64,000 nt of DNA, taken from contig JAQFVV010012668.1 in the NCBI GenBank assembly GCA_028023455.1, forward strand, positions 1,219,660 through 1,283,659, read 5' to 3'. Positions within the stretch are counted from its first letter, which is position 1. Every line of letters starts with the position of its first letter. Under the pieces are notes generated by a model. The model had not been told where the DNA came from. It worked only from the letters and a program-made list of their open reading frames with translations, and did no database searches. Source of the DNA: Epiperipatus broadwayi (taxonomy: Eukaryota; Onychophora; Udeonychophora; Euonychophora; Peripatidae). Both the position numbers and the translations under genes were made by a program. Below, piece after piece: positions 24,930 through 37,400 of this stretch.

Positions 24930-27900
24930 GATATTTAATTAAGAGCTATCAGGAAATTGTAAAGAAACACCATGTTGTTTCTTGATTTTAAACTCAGAGA
25001 TAAAAATTCAATCAACTCACCAGCTGGCAGATGTGTTTTGGTAAACAGCCCATCCATGTGCATATATAATATAAATAATAATCATATAGTAATAACAGCT
25101 GCAGTGATAAAAACATATGCAGTGGATATTAGAAAATTTGCCTTGCCAAAGAGCAACAAAGTGTCTCATTTGAGTTAACAGAAAAATCATTTCCATACTA
25201 TATAAAACTTATTATTTTTGGAATATTAAAAAAAATAACAACTAATAATATCTAAAAAATGGTATGTAATCAGATATAATTCTACTTATTTGAAGTAATT
25301 ATTCAACTGATGTCATATTATTAAATTCCAAAATTTTGAAATTTTTTTTATAATTGGCATTTGCAGATTTTTACCATCTATATTATTATGACTATTATTT
25401 TTTTGTTCAAAAATTTGTTTATGCATGACATTTTTGACTATATAAATTTGTGCCTGAATGTGTTTAATTTTACTGGTTATAACAACTTAAAAAAAAAAAA
25501 CATTTAGAGAGATGGCATATCTCAGATGACAAAAACTTTATCAATAGAAAAGAATCATGCATACCCCCTTCTAGGAGATGGCCTATTCTTCCAAATTAAT
25601 TTTTATATTTAAATTTCATGTAAATTACCAATAAAAACATATATATATATACGCGCACTCCTAACTTATGTTATGTCTATGACCTGTAATAGTCAAAAGC
25701 CGGCTAAGCACATACTATTTTAAAATGTATTTTATGAAAGTTTTTCTCTATATATTCCTCATATATCTATTATTATTATTATGATTTGAATACAATGCTG
25801 TTATATTCCTTTATTTTAGTCACACTTTTATCTAATTTATAACCTATTTCAGAGCTATTGCTTAATTTCAATAGATTTTAGAAGTTTTTAAAATATTAAT
25901 AAAATAATGCAAAATATAAGAAATTTTCTACTTTTTATAAGGTATTACATTGCTGAAAAAAAAATCCACCTATTTATAGTTATTATATATACGTTTTTTT
26001 CTTTTCTTTTTTTAAAAAAAATTATATTAATATGTAAGAATTAATGTCTCAAATGTATTGTGCAATTTTAAAAATAACCCATAATTTGGGAGACATTTAT
26101 AAACGAAAAATGTGAATTTAAAATAAGATTGAAAGAATGCTCAAAACTATAGAATAAATAAATAAATATAAAATAACAATCACCTGCCTTAAAATAAATA
26201 TTAAAAAAATGAATAAAACTGGTTATTTATCATTATCATAAATATATTTAAGATTCATCTGTCTATATATTGCTATTTTTATTATTTTATTAAAACGAAA
26301 GAATGAGAATAAAAACTTAATTTACTGTTATTATATGAGTGTGTATAATTAATTTTGAGTCATATTAAATTAGGTCCTTGTAGTAATAATATTCAGTATT
26401 TACTAGAATAATTAATTCTCTTAAAGTTTTAAAATCTTGAAGTATTCATAATTTATCCTATGTAGCAAGCCATTTACCAAGCTAATAACTGAATTCTAAT
26501 CCTAGGCAAGCCTATATCAGAAACATTATCTTCATTTTTATTATTATATTGTCTTCAGTCATTAAAATTTGTACAGAGTCCAGTCATTATAAAACCTCTG
26601 AAGCATCAGTCATCTTTCTAAATTAATGTCAATTGTTTTATCTTTAAGTAGGGTTCCTAACTTTTTTTATTTTGGAATTATCCTTGTTTATGAGCAGTAG
26701 CTAATGGTAACAATTACTTCTATATATTTATAGAGTGCTACCCTGGATTATTATGAAAATATCAATTTCTCTGATTCTCTACATGAGTGAACATTCTTCT
26801 CCATTTCAGCTATCATCAAATCTTGCATTTATAATTTTCATGAACTCATTCATATTATCCTGATATCCACGAATAAGATATCTTTAATTTCTCTCTAATA
26901 GTATTGTCCTTTAATATTTTTTTTATCCCTATCTCCCCAAAAGACCAATCTATATAAATAGAAAGAAATACTATCACTTTTCCACATAAACCAAGATAAA
27001 CTTTGAAAGATAATATAAAAATTAATAAACATCACAACTATAAAATTGACTTTTTTAGAATAAATATTATTCAATACATCAATGATTTTTTAAATTTATG
27101 TAGGATTCATACTCCAAAACATTTTATGAAATTTAAATTTCATACATGAAGTAATTTCTAGACTTGGGAAAATTTATAATTTGTAAAATTATAATTAAGT
27201 TTATGATTACTTCATTATTTCAATCAATGAATATTTATTTATTAAAGATATATTAAATATATAGTTTAATACTAAATAAAATAAATTAATTATTAAATAT
27301 TTAAGTAAATATTCATTGATTTATATAAAAATGAACATTCTCCAAAATTTTTGAGTAAAAAAAAAAACGATTGCAATTAGTTTAGAATATTACTAATAAC
27401 AAAGGATCTTTAATAATGAAGTACTTATTAATTTATGTAATAATTAGCCGATTATAAACTTGTTTGATTTGGTTAGAAGACAACACTTAATTTTTACACA
27501 TTATTATATACATATATAGCTACATTATGCATTAAATGTAAATATCAAATATGAAAGCTAACATTTAATCATATTTTCAATCTAAAACTAAGTAAATAAA
27601 GTGTTAATGTAAAATATAATGTTAATAACATTTTAAGTCTAAAACCTTAAATAATGTTTTGTTCCAGTGCTATGCCTATAGATTTCTTTACATTTTCTCA
27701 CAAAAAAATATTTCTGTTCAAAAAAAAACCCACAAAAGCTTGTTAATTGATTGTAAAAATTAGTGGAAAAGAAGAAAGAGAGAAACAATCTCTTACAGTT
27801 ATCAAATGAATGATAGAATTTTTTCAATTATAAAAATGCAGAAGTTCAGAGTAATTTTAGTACACACACATATATATATATTCTTTTCTCTGTTTTCCCT

Positions 27901-28960
27901 TTCTTTGGAAGTAGACAGTAAAATGTTTAGCTTGCATAATGTAGCACAAAGAAAAAAAATGGTTTGCTTCATTCCAGCTCTATCATACATGCAAACTTAG
28001 GTGGGCTTTACAAAAGAAGAAAGATTTAATGAGAATGATCAGCAAAACATGGACTGAACATAAAAAAAAAAGCCATAACATATTTGTTAATTGGCAAAAT
28101 CTACAATTTCTAAAAACCAATGTATAAATTTGTGTGATTGAAAACTGCATAGGAGTAACTAGACAATTAAGAACTCATTTTAAACTCATAAATGAGAATT
28201 ATATTTTAAACTCTGTGAATAAATGTAAATATACTATTCTCATTATGGTGCACCAGATGTAAATTTATGTATGGTTCAAACACAAGAAAACACACTAATG
28301 CATTTGGGAACAAAATGGATATATGCATAAGGAATAAAAAAAATTCACCAATTAACATTTATTCAGACACATGGTCACTAATGTGACTTTGCTCAAATTT
28401 ATGATGTGACTCACTATTATGAAATGATAACTAGATAATTAAAAGCAAAAAAACATTAATGCAATGATATACATAGAAAGATGTAAATCCTATGTGGCAA
28501 TCAGAAAATGTTAAGTTGCTTTCAAGATTGCATTTTTTTTCTTCTGTTAGACATAGTTTCATAACTATTTCCATGTCTAGTATGATATAAAAATACAGAA
28601 TATATAATGTAAACCACATATCTCACTTTGTTTAAAACATTGTAGTATTTTCTTATTCTATCCTATATATGTGGTACTTTGAAGCTAAGTGGGAAGTGAA
28701 AAAAGTCTTCACAAGGATTATTATTACCATACAAAAATTTTTTTTTTTTTGGAATAATTACATTTTGTTGACAAAAAACAACAACAAAAAAAAAAGAGTC
28801 AAAGAACAAAAGACTCAAGGAAAGGTTATCATTTATTTTATCACTATATTTATAGATGTATATATTGTTTTTTTTCTTTCTCTCAATTGTTAATCTTTAA
28901 CCAATATTATTTGTTTAAATTAATCCATCAATTCTTGTCACCTCTCACTTTGTCTTCAAA
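24930..28960. other. AT-rich DNA, no gene seen
   Basis: There are no supported exons. The stretch at about 26,500-26,960 is less AT-biased and may be an old LINE scrap, but I could not identify a domain in any frame. Overlapping opposite-strand frames at 27,640-28,000 are low-complexity. Confidence 0.5.
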
Positions 28961-29520
28961 TAATGGACTAATCTAGACTGAGTATTTATTTCTGCTAACC
29001 AATGCATATACATAAAGATAATGCACAGCCAATGCAAGAACAGGCAATGATGGTTAGTGAATCTGAATGTTTTCATTAATGTTGGAGATCTGATAATAAA
29101 TAGTCAGCCTTTTTGAAGGTAAGACCAGAGAATGACTGCCAAACTTAAATAATGGTATGCATTCTCCAGAGAATTGTTAAACCTGAATAGCAGTAGCCTA
29201 GTTCTCCCCATATGGTCAAAGGAAACTCCTGAAACCTGAACAGCAGTGATCATTCTCGAGACTATAGCTATTTACGCTAATGGTTAACACACTGAGGCAA
29301 GTCCACATTTTGGAAGCTTCCAGAACTAAAGCTGACTCGAGGCAAGCTGTCATAGTACAGTGGAAGAGTCATCATACCTACTCATGAGGCAGGTTATCAA
29401 AAACAACTGGAAGTGGGTAGAAATCTATAAGGGGATGTATAGTCCCTTCAACACCACATTAAAACTAGTAGTTATACCCCACTAGACAGAGGCAGGCAGA
29501 GTATAGCCACCATTATTAAA
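28960..29520 (+). repeat. GC-richer block with ~45-bp diverged tandem units
   Basis: This ~550-bp block is clearly less AT-rich than its surroundings. Units at about 29,131-29,172, 29,173-29,222 and 29,224-29,264 share the pattern 'aaacctgaa.agcagt' followed by 'attctc' or 'gttctc'. A small inverted pair ('gggatgtatagtccc') lies at about 29,433-29,447. No frame is sustained across it and I do not recognise the sequence. Confidence 0.45.
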
Positions 29521-31030
29521 AATCTATAAATATTGTAAATATGCTATAAATCAAGTATATGTTTGCATCTATTGTAAGGGTGCAGATTCTCTCAAGGAAT
29601 CCAGGTGGTCACATTAGGGTCTTCATATAGGATGCTATGAATGATATCATTTGACTTTAATCCAAGATTAAACCCACTTCAAACAAGATAATTTAAAATT
29701 AAATATTCAATATACATGCAATGTAGATTAATTAATTCACTCTTCACCTTTGTAGATAGTTCTGTTATGTTCAGTATTCAAACTCAGGGTCGTTTTTACA
29801 TTTAACTTTCTACAGGTGTTTCCATCAATGACTGACATTAGTAATAGTACTTAATATAATTTCAATCGATTCTAAAATTAATTTCAACCAAATTAACAAG
29901 ATATTAAATTAGTATGATATATGTATATGAGTATGTGTATTCATATCTTATTTATTTCGGAAAATAAATAAATAATTAAAATAAATCAGAGACCTCCTTG
30001 AATTTAAAATAAACTTTAACAATATTTATTAACTGATAACAATTTAAATTTATTTTATACAACAAAAAATTATAACTATAAGTGCTTTACATACATTTCT
30101 ACTATTTTATAATATTAAATATAAATAATACCTTTCCATATCCCCATAGTAGATATGCATCATAAAACAACAAAATTTTAATAATAATAAATAAAATTTT
30201 ATAAATTCAACAAAAAAAATTATAATGATACTAACTAACTAAATTTAATATAAACATTATATATATAAATAAAGATTTTATATTATCTAATCCTTGTATA
30301 GGAACCCCCTTCTATGAAATGAAAGATCTCACACTCAAGCATATTAATCATTTACACTAAGAATAATAAACAAATATTGCTAAGTTAATTATGTTAGTAA
30401 TAACTAAAAAAATTATGTTCTGTTAAGAGTAAAATTAATATGAAGAATAATAAAATCTTATCTCCATATTAAATTATTTTACCTCAGTCAAGTTGCTTTA
30501 TAGGGAAGACCTAAATTTTATTTTTAAAGAAAAATTTAAATCAATGATTTTTACATTTTCCTTCATAATGGACTATTTCAACATATATAGAGTTTCGAAG
30601 CAAAGGAAATAAAATTAGATGTCCGAAGTTGTTGATACGCATAATGATACATGTTGTATTTCATAAGAGTTACTTATATAATTAGCAGCAATATAAACTT
30701 ATTTTGTATAATAATTAATCTTTTTCTTAATTAATGCCTTCTCAGCAATTCTTACTGATTTTTGCTTATCATTTGAACTATATCACATGTTCTATACTTT
30801 TAATTTGTTTAAAAAGATTAACTAATTTAAATGAAATAAAATTCATAAAATGACTATAATCTAAAGTATTTTCCAATAATTTACCTGTATATTTTGCAGT
30901 AATATAGAAAAAAATGCACCTGCTAAATAATTTATCAGCTAAAGTAAATAACTACTTTATATTTGCAAACTTTCACTATTAAAAATCTTTCCCTGTGGGG
31001 ATTTTAATAAATTTCTTCCTTTGAGGCTAT
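29521..31030. other. AT-rich DNA, no gene seen
   Basis: No exon, RNA gene or element could be supported. Confidence 0.5.
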
Positions 31031-31345
31031 ACATTATAACCAAATAGATAATAAGAGATAAAATGTAAAAGACTTGAATGAGAGGACAAACAATATCAAT
31101 ATCACTGAAAGAATTATGAGATTGAAATGGAGTGAATCTGACATATTGCTAGAGGAGATATAGTAGAAGATCAATTAAAGTCTTAAACTGAATACCAAAA
31201 GATTGTAAAAGATTAGATAAAAGCTTGATGTGATAGGGATGGATAAAATAACAAAGTTTTTGGAATGATGTGGAGAAGAAAAGCTTTGGATCGAATAAAT
31301 AAATTTAAATTTGGAAACATTGATTGATGATGATATTTATATATT
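31031..31345 (+). mobile_element. 3' end of an RTE-type LINE
   Basis: Read on the plus strand, broken frames give 'IMRLKWSESDILLEEI' and, later, 'CGEEKLWIE' and 'NLNLETLIDD'. These resemble the end of a LINE ORF2 (RLRWxGH-type motif followed by WE...R..W). The fragment ends in 'attgatgatgatattt', a GAT-type tail like that of fragment A. It is the only LINE piece in the window that I could place on the plus strand. Confidence 0.5.
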
Positions 31346-33110
31346 GCAATGATATAAGTACTGCAACTAAATTAACTCTATATAGAGCTACTATGGACCA
31401 CCCACTGACATAACATAAAGGCATTAAAAAATATTCCATTTAAGGATGTTCCCATAAAATTCTAAAATTATGATGACAAGATCATTGGATCAACTAGCAC
31501 TTTTTTTAGTTTGATAGATATGATCCTATAGTGTCTATTATATTCATTACACTAAGTAAGTGAAATGAATGAAAAATACAAAATTTCCTACAAAAAATAT
31601 TTTATAGTGAACTAGAACATAGTTTTATTTTCAAATAGGAGGAGATTCTATTCATATAATAAAGTTTATCTCAAAATCATTTTAAATAAATACAATATTG
31701 ATTACTTTCTTTGTAAACAATATGGGTGAGAATAGAATAAAGTAGAAAGCTGCAATTAAATAAAATGTTGAAGTCTTTCAGAAAGAATTGCTGTAAAAAA
31801 AGTTAAAAAACAGAATCGTTTAGAATATTCCACATGTAAACATATCCATGGTTCACTGATTATTATTTTTTTAATTTTATTTCTCAGTGTTCCAATGACC
31901 ATACACATACGTGAATGGATGCTGATGAAGGATATAATATAAAACGCATAAATATTGGTGCTTATTTTAATTTCTTAAACATACTTTATGTTTTACTACT
32001 GTGTGTATATTTAAAAAAAAAAGAAACATATTAACAAATAAATGCATGCTAATATGAAGTCAATAAATACATTTCTATGGCATTATAATTCAATTCAAGT
32101 TTGCTTTTTTTAAAAAAAAAACCCTGGAAAAAAAAAATCACTCATCACCTCTGGCAATAAATCTTTATGTGGGTAGTTGTAAAAATAAAACCACAAAATT
32201 GGGAGTAATCATCACAAATTACTCATTTCATTTTTCATTCTTCCCCCCTCTACAAACTTAATTATATATTCGAGTTACAGAATTATAAAATAGTCAATCA
32301 TTTTGAAATACTAGAAAATAGAAAAAAAAACATTTTTTTTTGGCTGGATATGTCTGTATTTGTTTTTAAATATTTATAAAAATATTTACACACATATTAA
32401 TATATAATGCAAACAGATATGTAACTGTATAATAATACACAAACTTATGAGTGCAATGAGTACAAAACTAGAGCCAACGTTTAAAAAAACACAAATATCG
32501 TGGTTAAATTCATTAAATAAATCTAAAACAAATTATTAATATTTGATTCACGTAATGAAACCATTTTGTTTTTTTACCTACAAAATTTTTTGTGTAAGCA
32601 AAAATAAATTGTATAGTAAAATGCTTAAAAAGATTAAATAATATTTGAGAACCAAAGTGATAAGTTAAGCATAACATATAATTCAAAGGAATCAATTTAA
32701 GATTTTAAGCATGCGCTATCAAGAGTTACAAAATCTGTAAAACAATCAGAAAAATAAAAAATGAAATTGCTATTTCTAAACACACACACACATATATAAG
32801 CAGTAAAAGTCATGCAATATTTTCTGTTAATAGACAGCATTGGAAGATGGGGTGGGATATTCCATTGTAGATTTTAACTCTTAGCTAAGTTGGACCACCA
32901 CTACTACTACTACTTTTAAAATATATTTTATTGGCTATTTGTATAAAGTTACATTGGTATTTTAACAGACAATTTTTGAAGTAAGTACAATAAAAGAGAG
33001 TATATAAAAAATGACACGATGAGTAATATGGGAAAAATAAATAAACTTTAGTACATAAGGTGTTGTGTTGATTATATACATAGATGGTTAAAATTATTGT
33101 TATTATTTTT
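31346..33110. other. AT-rich DNA, no gene seen
   Basis: Nothing supported except simple repeats: a (CA)n near 32,782-32,795 and an (ACT)n near 32,897-32,913. Confidence 0.5.
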
Positions 33111-33221
33111 CACTTAGATTATACAAGTGAAATTGAACAACAAGAAGAAAAGGAAAAAAATTAAAATAGAAAAAACAACAACAACAAAAAACAACCAAAA
33201 AACCCTCTATTAATCCATAGA

Positions 33222-34437
33222 TCACAGTGAAGATGGTAGTGTAATTAGACTCCATGTTGCTGCAAATATGTCTGGAGGTGCTAAGGCCTGATCTCTTAGT
33301 TTAATTTTGCCTAATTTGTTGATGAAGAGTGAGTTGAGTTTCCTAGATGTGGGTTTGAAATAGAAATGGCATCTAAGACACAAAAGGATAAAAAGGAAGG
33401 TGGTAATTCTGATACAGGGAAACATACCTCTCTGGATGCTGTTAATGAACATCTGAAGAAAGGGAATATGAGACTTTGTGATAGAAGCTATCAGTGTCCT
33501 GTATGATTGAAGGGCCATACATTGGAAAAAGAAGTGTTCTATGGATTCTTCATCTTTATGGCAATGTTGGCAATCAGCATCAATGTTAGCAAATGATATT
33601 TTGTGAGATAGAAAGATACTGGTTGGTAGGGCTTTAATGGTGATTTTTATGAGAAAGTCAAGATATTTAGGCTCTACATACCAGAACATAAATTTCTGAA
33701 TGATTTGCTTGTTAGTAGTATAATTAAGCTCTGTGATGTGGGGGTGGCCTCTACCATATGCTTCCCAGTATGTAATTTTCCCAGAGGCAATATTTTGGTT
33801 TGTTTTGAAATTAATTAAGGGATCTGTAGCTACTACGGATAGTAATTTTTCTATAATAGGAAAAAGTGCTATCAATTTTACTATTGTATTGTATGTTTTT
33901 TGCACATGATATATGGTTATAGAGTACACTGATATACCATTGTGGCTAGCAGGCATTTGCATTGATTTGATGTCCATAGCCACATTTTGCAACCCCATTT
34001 GACTTTTATACATAATGAGTTGATTTTCTTCTTAAAAAGAGTTAGTATATTTTATTATGTGCATGTAGTATATGGTTTTGGGAAAGATGAGAATGTTTAA
34101 GAGTGCAATTTTTGCTTGTAGTGATGGGTAGGCTTTAGAGAGTGAATTTGTAGTTCTTTCAATGGATGAAATATCTTGAATTGTGGTTCTAATGGCATTT
34201 GCCAATTTGTGTATGGGAAAACCAAGAAAATTTTGACTTGGAGCAGTAAATATAGAAGGAGTAGAGTTTCCAGTTAGGATGTACCATATAGTTGATTTGT
34301 TTAGGTTAAAGTTGAGTTTGTATTGGGCGATGTAATTATTTATTATTGTGATTAGTTGAGGAATTTTTTTTTAAGGAAGAAATATAACTATGTCATCCAT
34401 GTAATTGATGCATGTAATGCTTTTGTTAATTGTAGCA
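33222..34437 (-). mobile_element. L1/Tx1-like LINE, 3' half of ORF2 (RT YMDD to C-terminus)
   Basis: On the minus strand it starts at a (TA)n run and reads into 'NKSITCINYMDDIVIFLP'. This is the catalytic YxDD box of reverse transcriptase; TACATGGATGAC is at 34,403-34,392. One stop at a poly-A slip follows, then the thumb region with 'FNLNKSTIWYI' and 'NFLGFPIHKLA'. After a small deletion and frameshift comes a 263-codon open frame (34,013-33,222) ending with a C-x2-C...H-x4-C zinc site ('CQHCHKDEESIEHFFFQC') and 'AATWSLITLPSSL'. The 56-62 kb element has the same order. With its partner at 39,035-40,900 this was one element, now split by an insert. The long open frame suggests it is younger than the 56-62 kb copy. 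Confidence 0.85.
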
Positions 34438-37400
34438 ATATATATATATATATATTGTAACCTAGTGTTATTGACACTTGGTTTATTTGGCATTGTTTCC
34501 ACAGGTAAACAATGCTATCCTTTTTTTTTTAGAAAATAAAAAGATAAAATAATAATAATATTAAGTGATTAATAAAGTATGCTATTTACTCACTGTAACG
34601 TGTTTTAAGCAAATAACTAAAAATTTGGTAATCCAATGTCATTTTGAAGAAGAGCATGAATAATTTAATGAAAATATTAACAATAAGAGCAATTTAATAT
34701 AGTATAAAAGCACATATTATAAACAGTAATTGATTTTGGATGGGTAGAGGGGGAGAGTAGATGAGTATCTTATCATACAGCACAATAACTTCTGGTAATT
34801 TTTAAATTATTTTAGATAATAATGTAGACAGAATTCTACATCACTAATAAACATTGTTAATTAAGTATATTTATTATTTTTCATTATTTGTCAAATTACT
34901 TTGTAATTCATTTAAATCATACGGAAAGCTATATGATTGTAATGGGTTTTTCCTTTCTTTTGTTTATGTTATAATTAAATGATTATTTTTCTGTAAGAGG
35001 TCGCTAAAAGAAGACCGCCAAATTTTGAAGAAAGTTTAGTCTGACATTAGTTTTACAAGGAGGAAGCAGTACTGAAATTCGGTAACAAAATTTTTATTAT
35101 TTTTTATTGCAGAAATAAATATAAGTCCAGTAAATTTTTAATAATATCATGCGTGGCTAATCCTATTTGATAAGATATTCTGTTTTCTGTTGCCATCTAC
35201 CTATTTTAAAGCTTTTTATACGCAAAAATGTACTATCTTATGCTAAAGTTCAAAATGACCGTATTGACTACAGCAATCACGGAAAATGTCATTATATTTA
35301 AAATAAGTAATATGAGTAATTTCCAGGAAATAATCAATGATTTGTTAACTTTACCTTATTTAATTATCTTTTCGTGGTATAAAAGAAAATTTATAATTTA
35401 AAAGACATATTATAAAAGCCAAGGAAAGTTAACTAGAAAATTTCGCGCTCTTTCTAAAAGAAATTGTCTGCTTTGAAAATAATGTAAGTTCCCCACGTTA
35501 AAATATGTTTATTCACTGAAAATTATCTAAAAATAATAGTAATGATAAAGGATATTTACTTATGCACCTGTATATTTTTAAAAAAGAAAATATAAATTTT
35601 CTCAAGGCAAATATCGGAAAATTTGTATGTGTGCATTTTACGGAGAATTCATTATTAAAGAAAAATTATAATTCCTAGAGTAGGAATAAAAACTACAAAC
35701 ATTAGTGACTTAATTATAACCATAATATAATATGTTATATTATACATCAACTGGAGTCGTTAAAACTTTATATCCACGTAAGTCAGCTGCAGTCGCTATA
35801 ATAATAGTATTTTGGAAAATTCGCGCATTAGTTTTATTCCTAAGCCAGCTAGCTAAAAATGATATGTATTGCCAATAGTAAAAAGAAAAGAATTGTATAT
35901 GTGATCGTCTATCGTCAAATATTCATCATGTTAAAATATGTATTGTTTTCTTGGATCCCAAAATTATAGCAGTTAATTCAAAGAAGAATTAACATCCAAC
36001 GCTGCTATGTTTTCTTTGCCTAATTTATTAATTGCACCAGAATGGAGGCAACTTTTATATAAATGAAATAATAAAATGTGTTTCTTATTTTAAATTTGTT
36101 TCGTGAACTACGAATGGATCAAGTTCTTCATCTGGATAAATTGCCCAATGGAAAACATTTTTCTAGTGAGATAATAAGCTCGTGTTAAGTAATGATTTTT
36201 TTTACTAATTTGTAAAATTATGTGTATTTTTTTTTATATCTACAGGTTAAAGGCTGTATAGTCAAGTAATATTTAAATGACCTTGTAATCATAAAGGTAT
36301 GTTTTCCTGTAATTATTCTAGGTTAAATTTATATTTGACATGGAAAATTTTTTTTTTTATAAAATGTGTTTACTTATGATATGCAATTATGGGTATAAAT
36401 TTATATGTTAGATGCGTAAAAGAAGAAAAATTTAGATACTTAATAGGTAAAATATCTAGTTAAAATTATCAGAAGTAATTAAAGAGAAGTGCTATACAGG
36501 ATATTACTTATTTAAAGTTTGAAACAAATTTATACTATGTTAAGGGAGGAACTTATTCCCAATTATTCTTTATTAACGCATTCACTTGATTTAGTTCAAA
36601 ATACTATACTACCAATTACTTGTTGAATGTTTCTTTGGCAAAGGTGAAAATTATTATGTTTAATTCTGTGATATCCATTGATTTCAGACGTTGATCTAAG
36701 TATACCCCGGAACATAAATTTAGTGTAATTAGTGTATTTGCTTGTCTTGCCCCGATATAGCATAGGTATATGCTTAATATTTGCATAAGTAAAATAATTG
36801 TAATGTATCTATTTTGTGGGATGGAAAATGATCTCCCCAAAAGCTTTATTTTCCATGAGGGGAATCGATAAATCTAGTATTCGGGTATGTTTATAACCCA
36901 AGTGATCGCTTCTCAGAGTTAGGACGATCAGTAATTTATATCGTATTTAGTGTATTTCATTCATTAAAATCCCAGGAGAGGATTATAATTGGTGTGTGTT
37001 CCTATTATGTCCAAGTAAGAGGCAAGGACCCACCAAACTATTTTAATGTAGTAGTTAACTCTACAGACCTTCGGTGTTATTCCATATTCCTTATGAGAAA
37101 ATAGAGATAATTCCACCACGGAAGGTGTTGAATATTGTGGTTTGTTTAGAAAGTTATGGCAAGATAACGGGTATATTGGAGGTTAATTCCTTATGATCCA
37201 TTTAGTATAAATAGCGTGCTAGTATATATGATCAATGTCTGGATTGTGCGGCGGAATAGTGCTGGTAATCCACACATAAGTCAATGGAGAGAGTAAGTTC
37301 AAAATTGCGTGATTTAGAAATTTTTATTTGCCAATGGAGGGTTCAAATACTAGGTTTAATTCGGGTTAATGATTAAGTAGCACTCACAATATAACTTATA

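Noticed and set aside
33222-34013. 263-codon open frame as an intact host gene
   Set aside because: It has the C-terminal zinc site and flanking RT motifs of a LINE ORF2, and aligns in order with the 56-58 kb copy. It is a retrotransposon fragment.
36600-37400. Possible mitochondrial insertion (NUMT), suggested by its unusual texture
   Set aside because: No mitochondrial rRNA or protein signature could be recognised in any frame.
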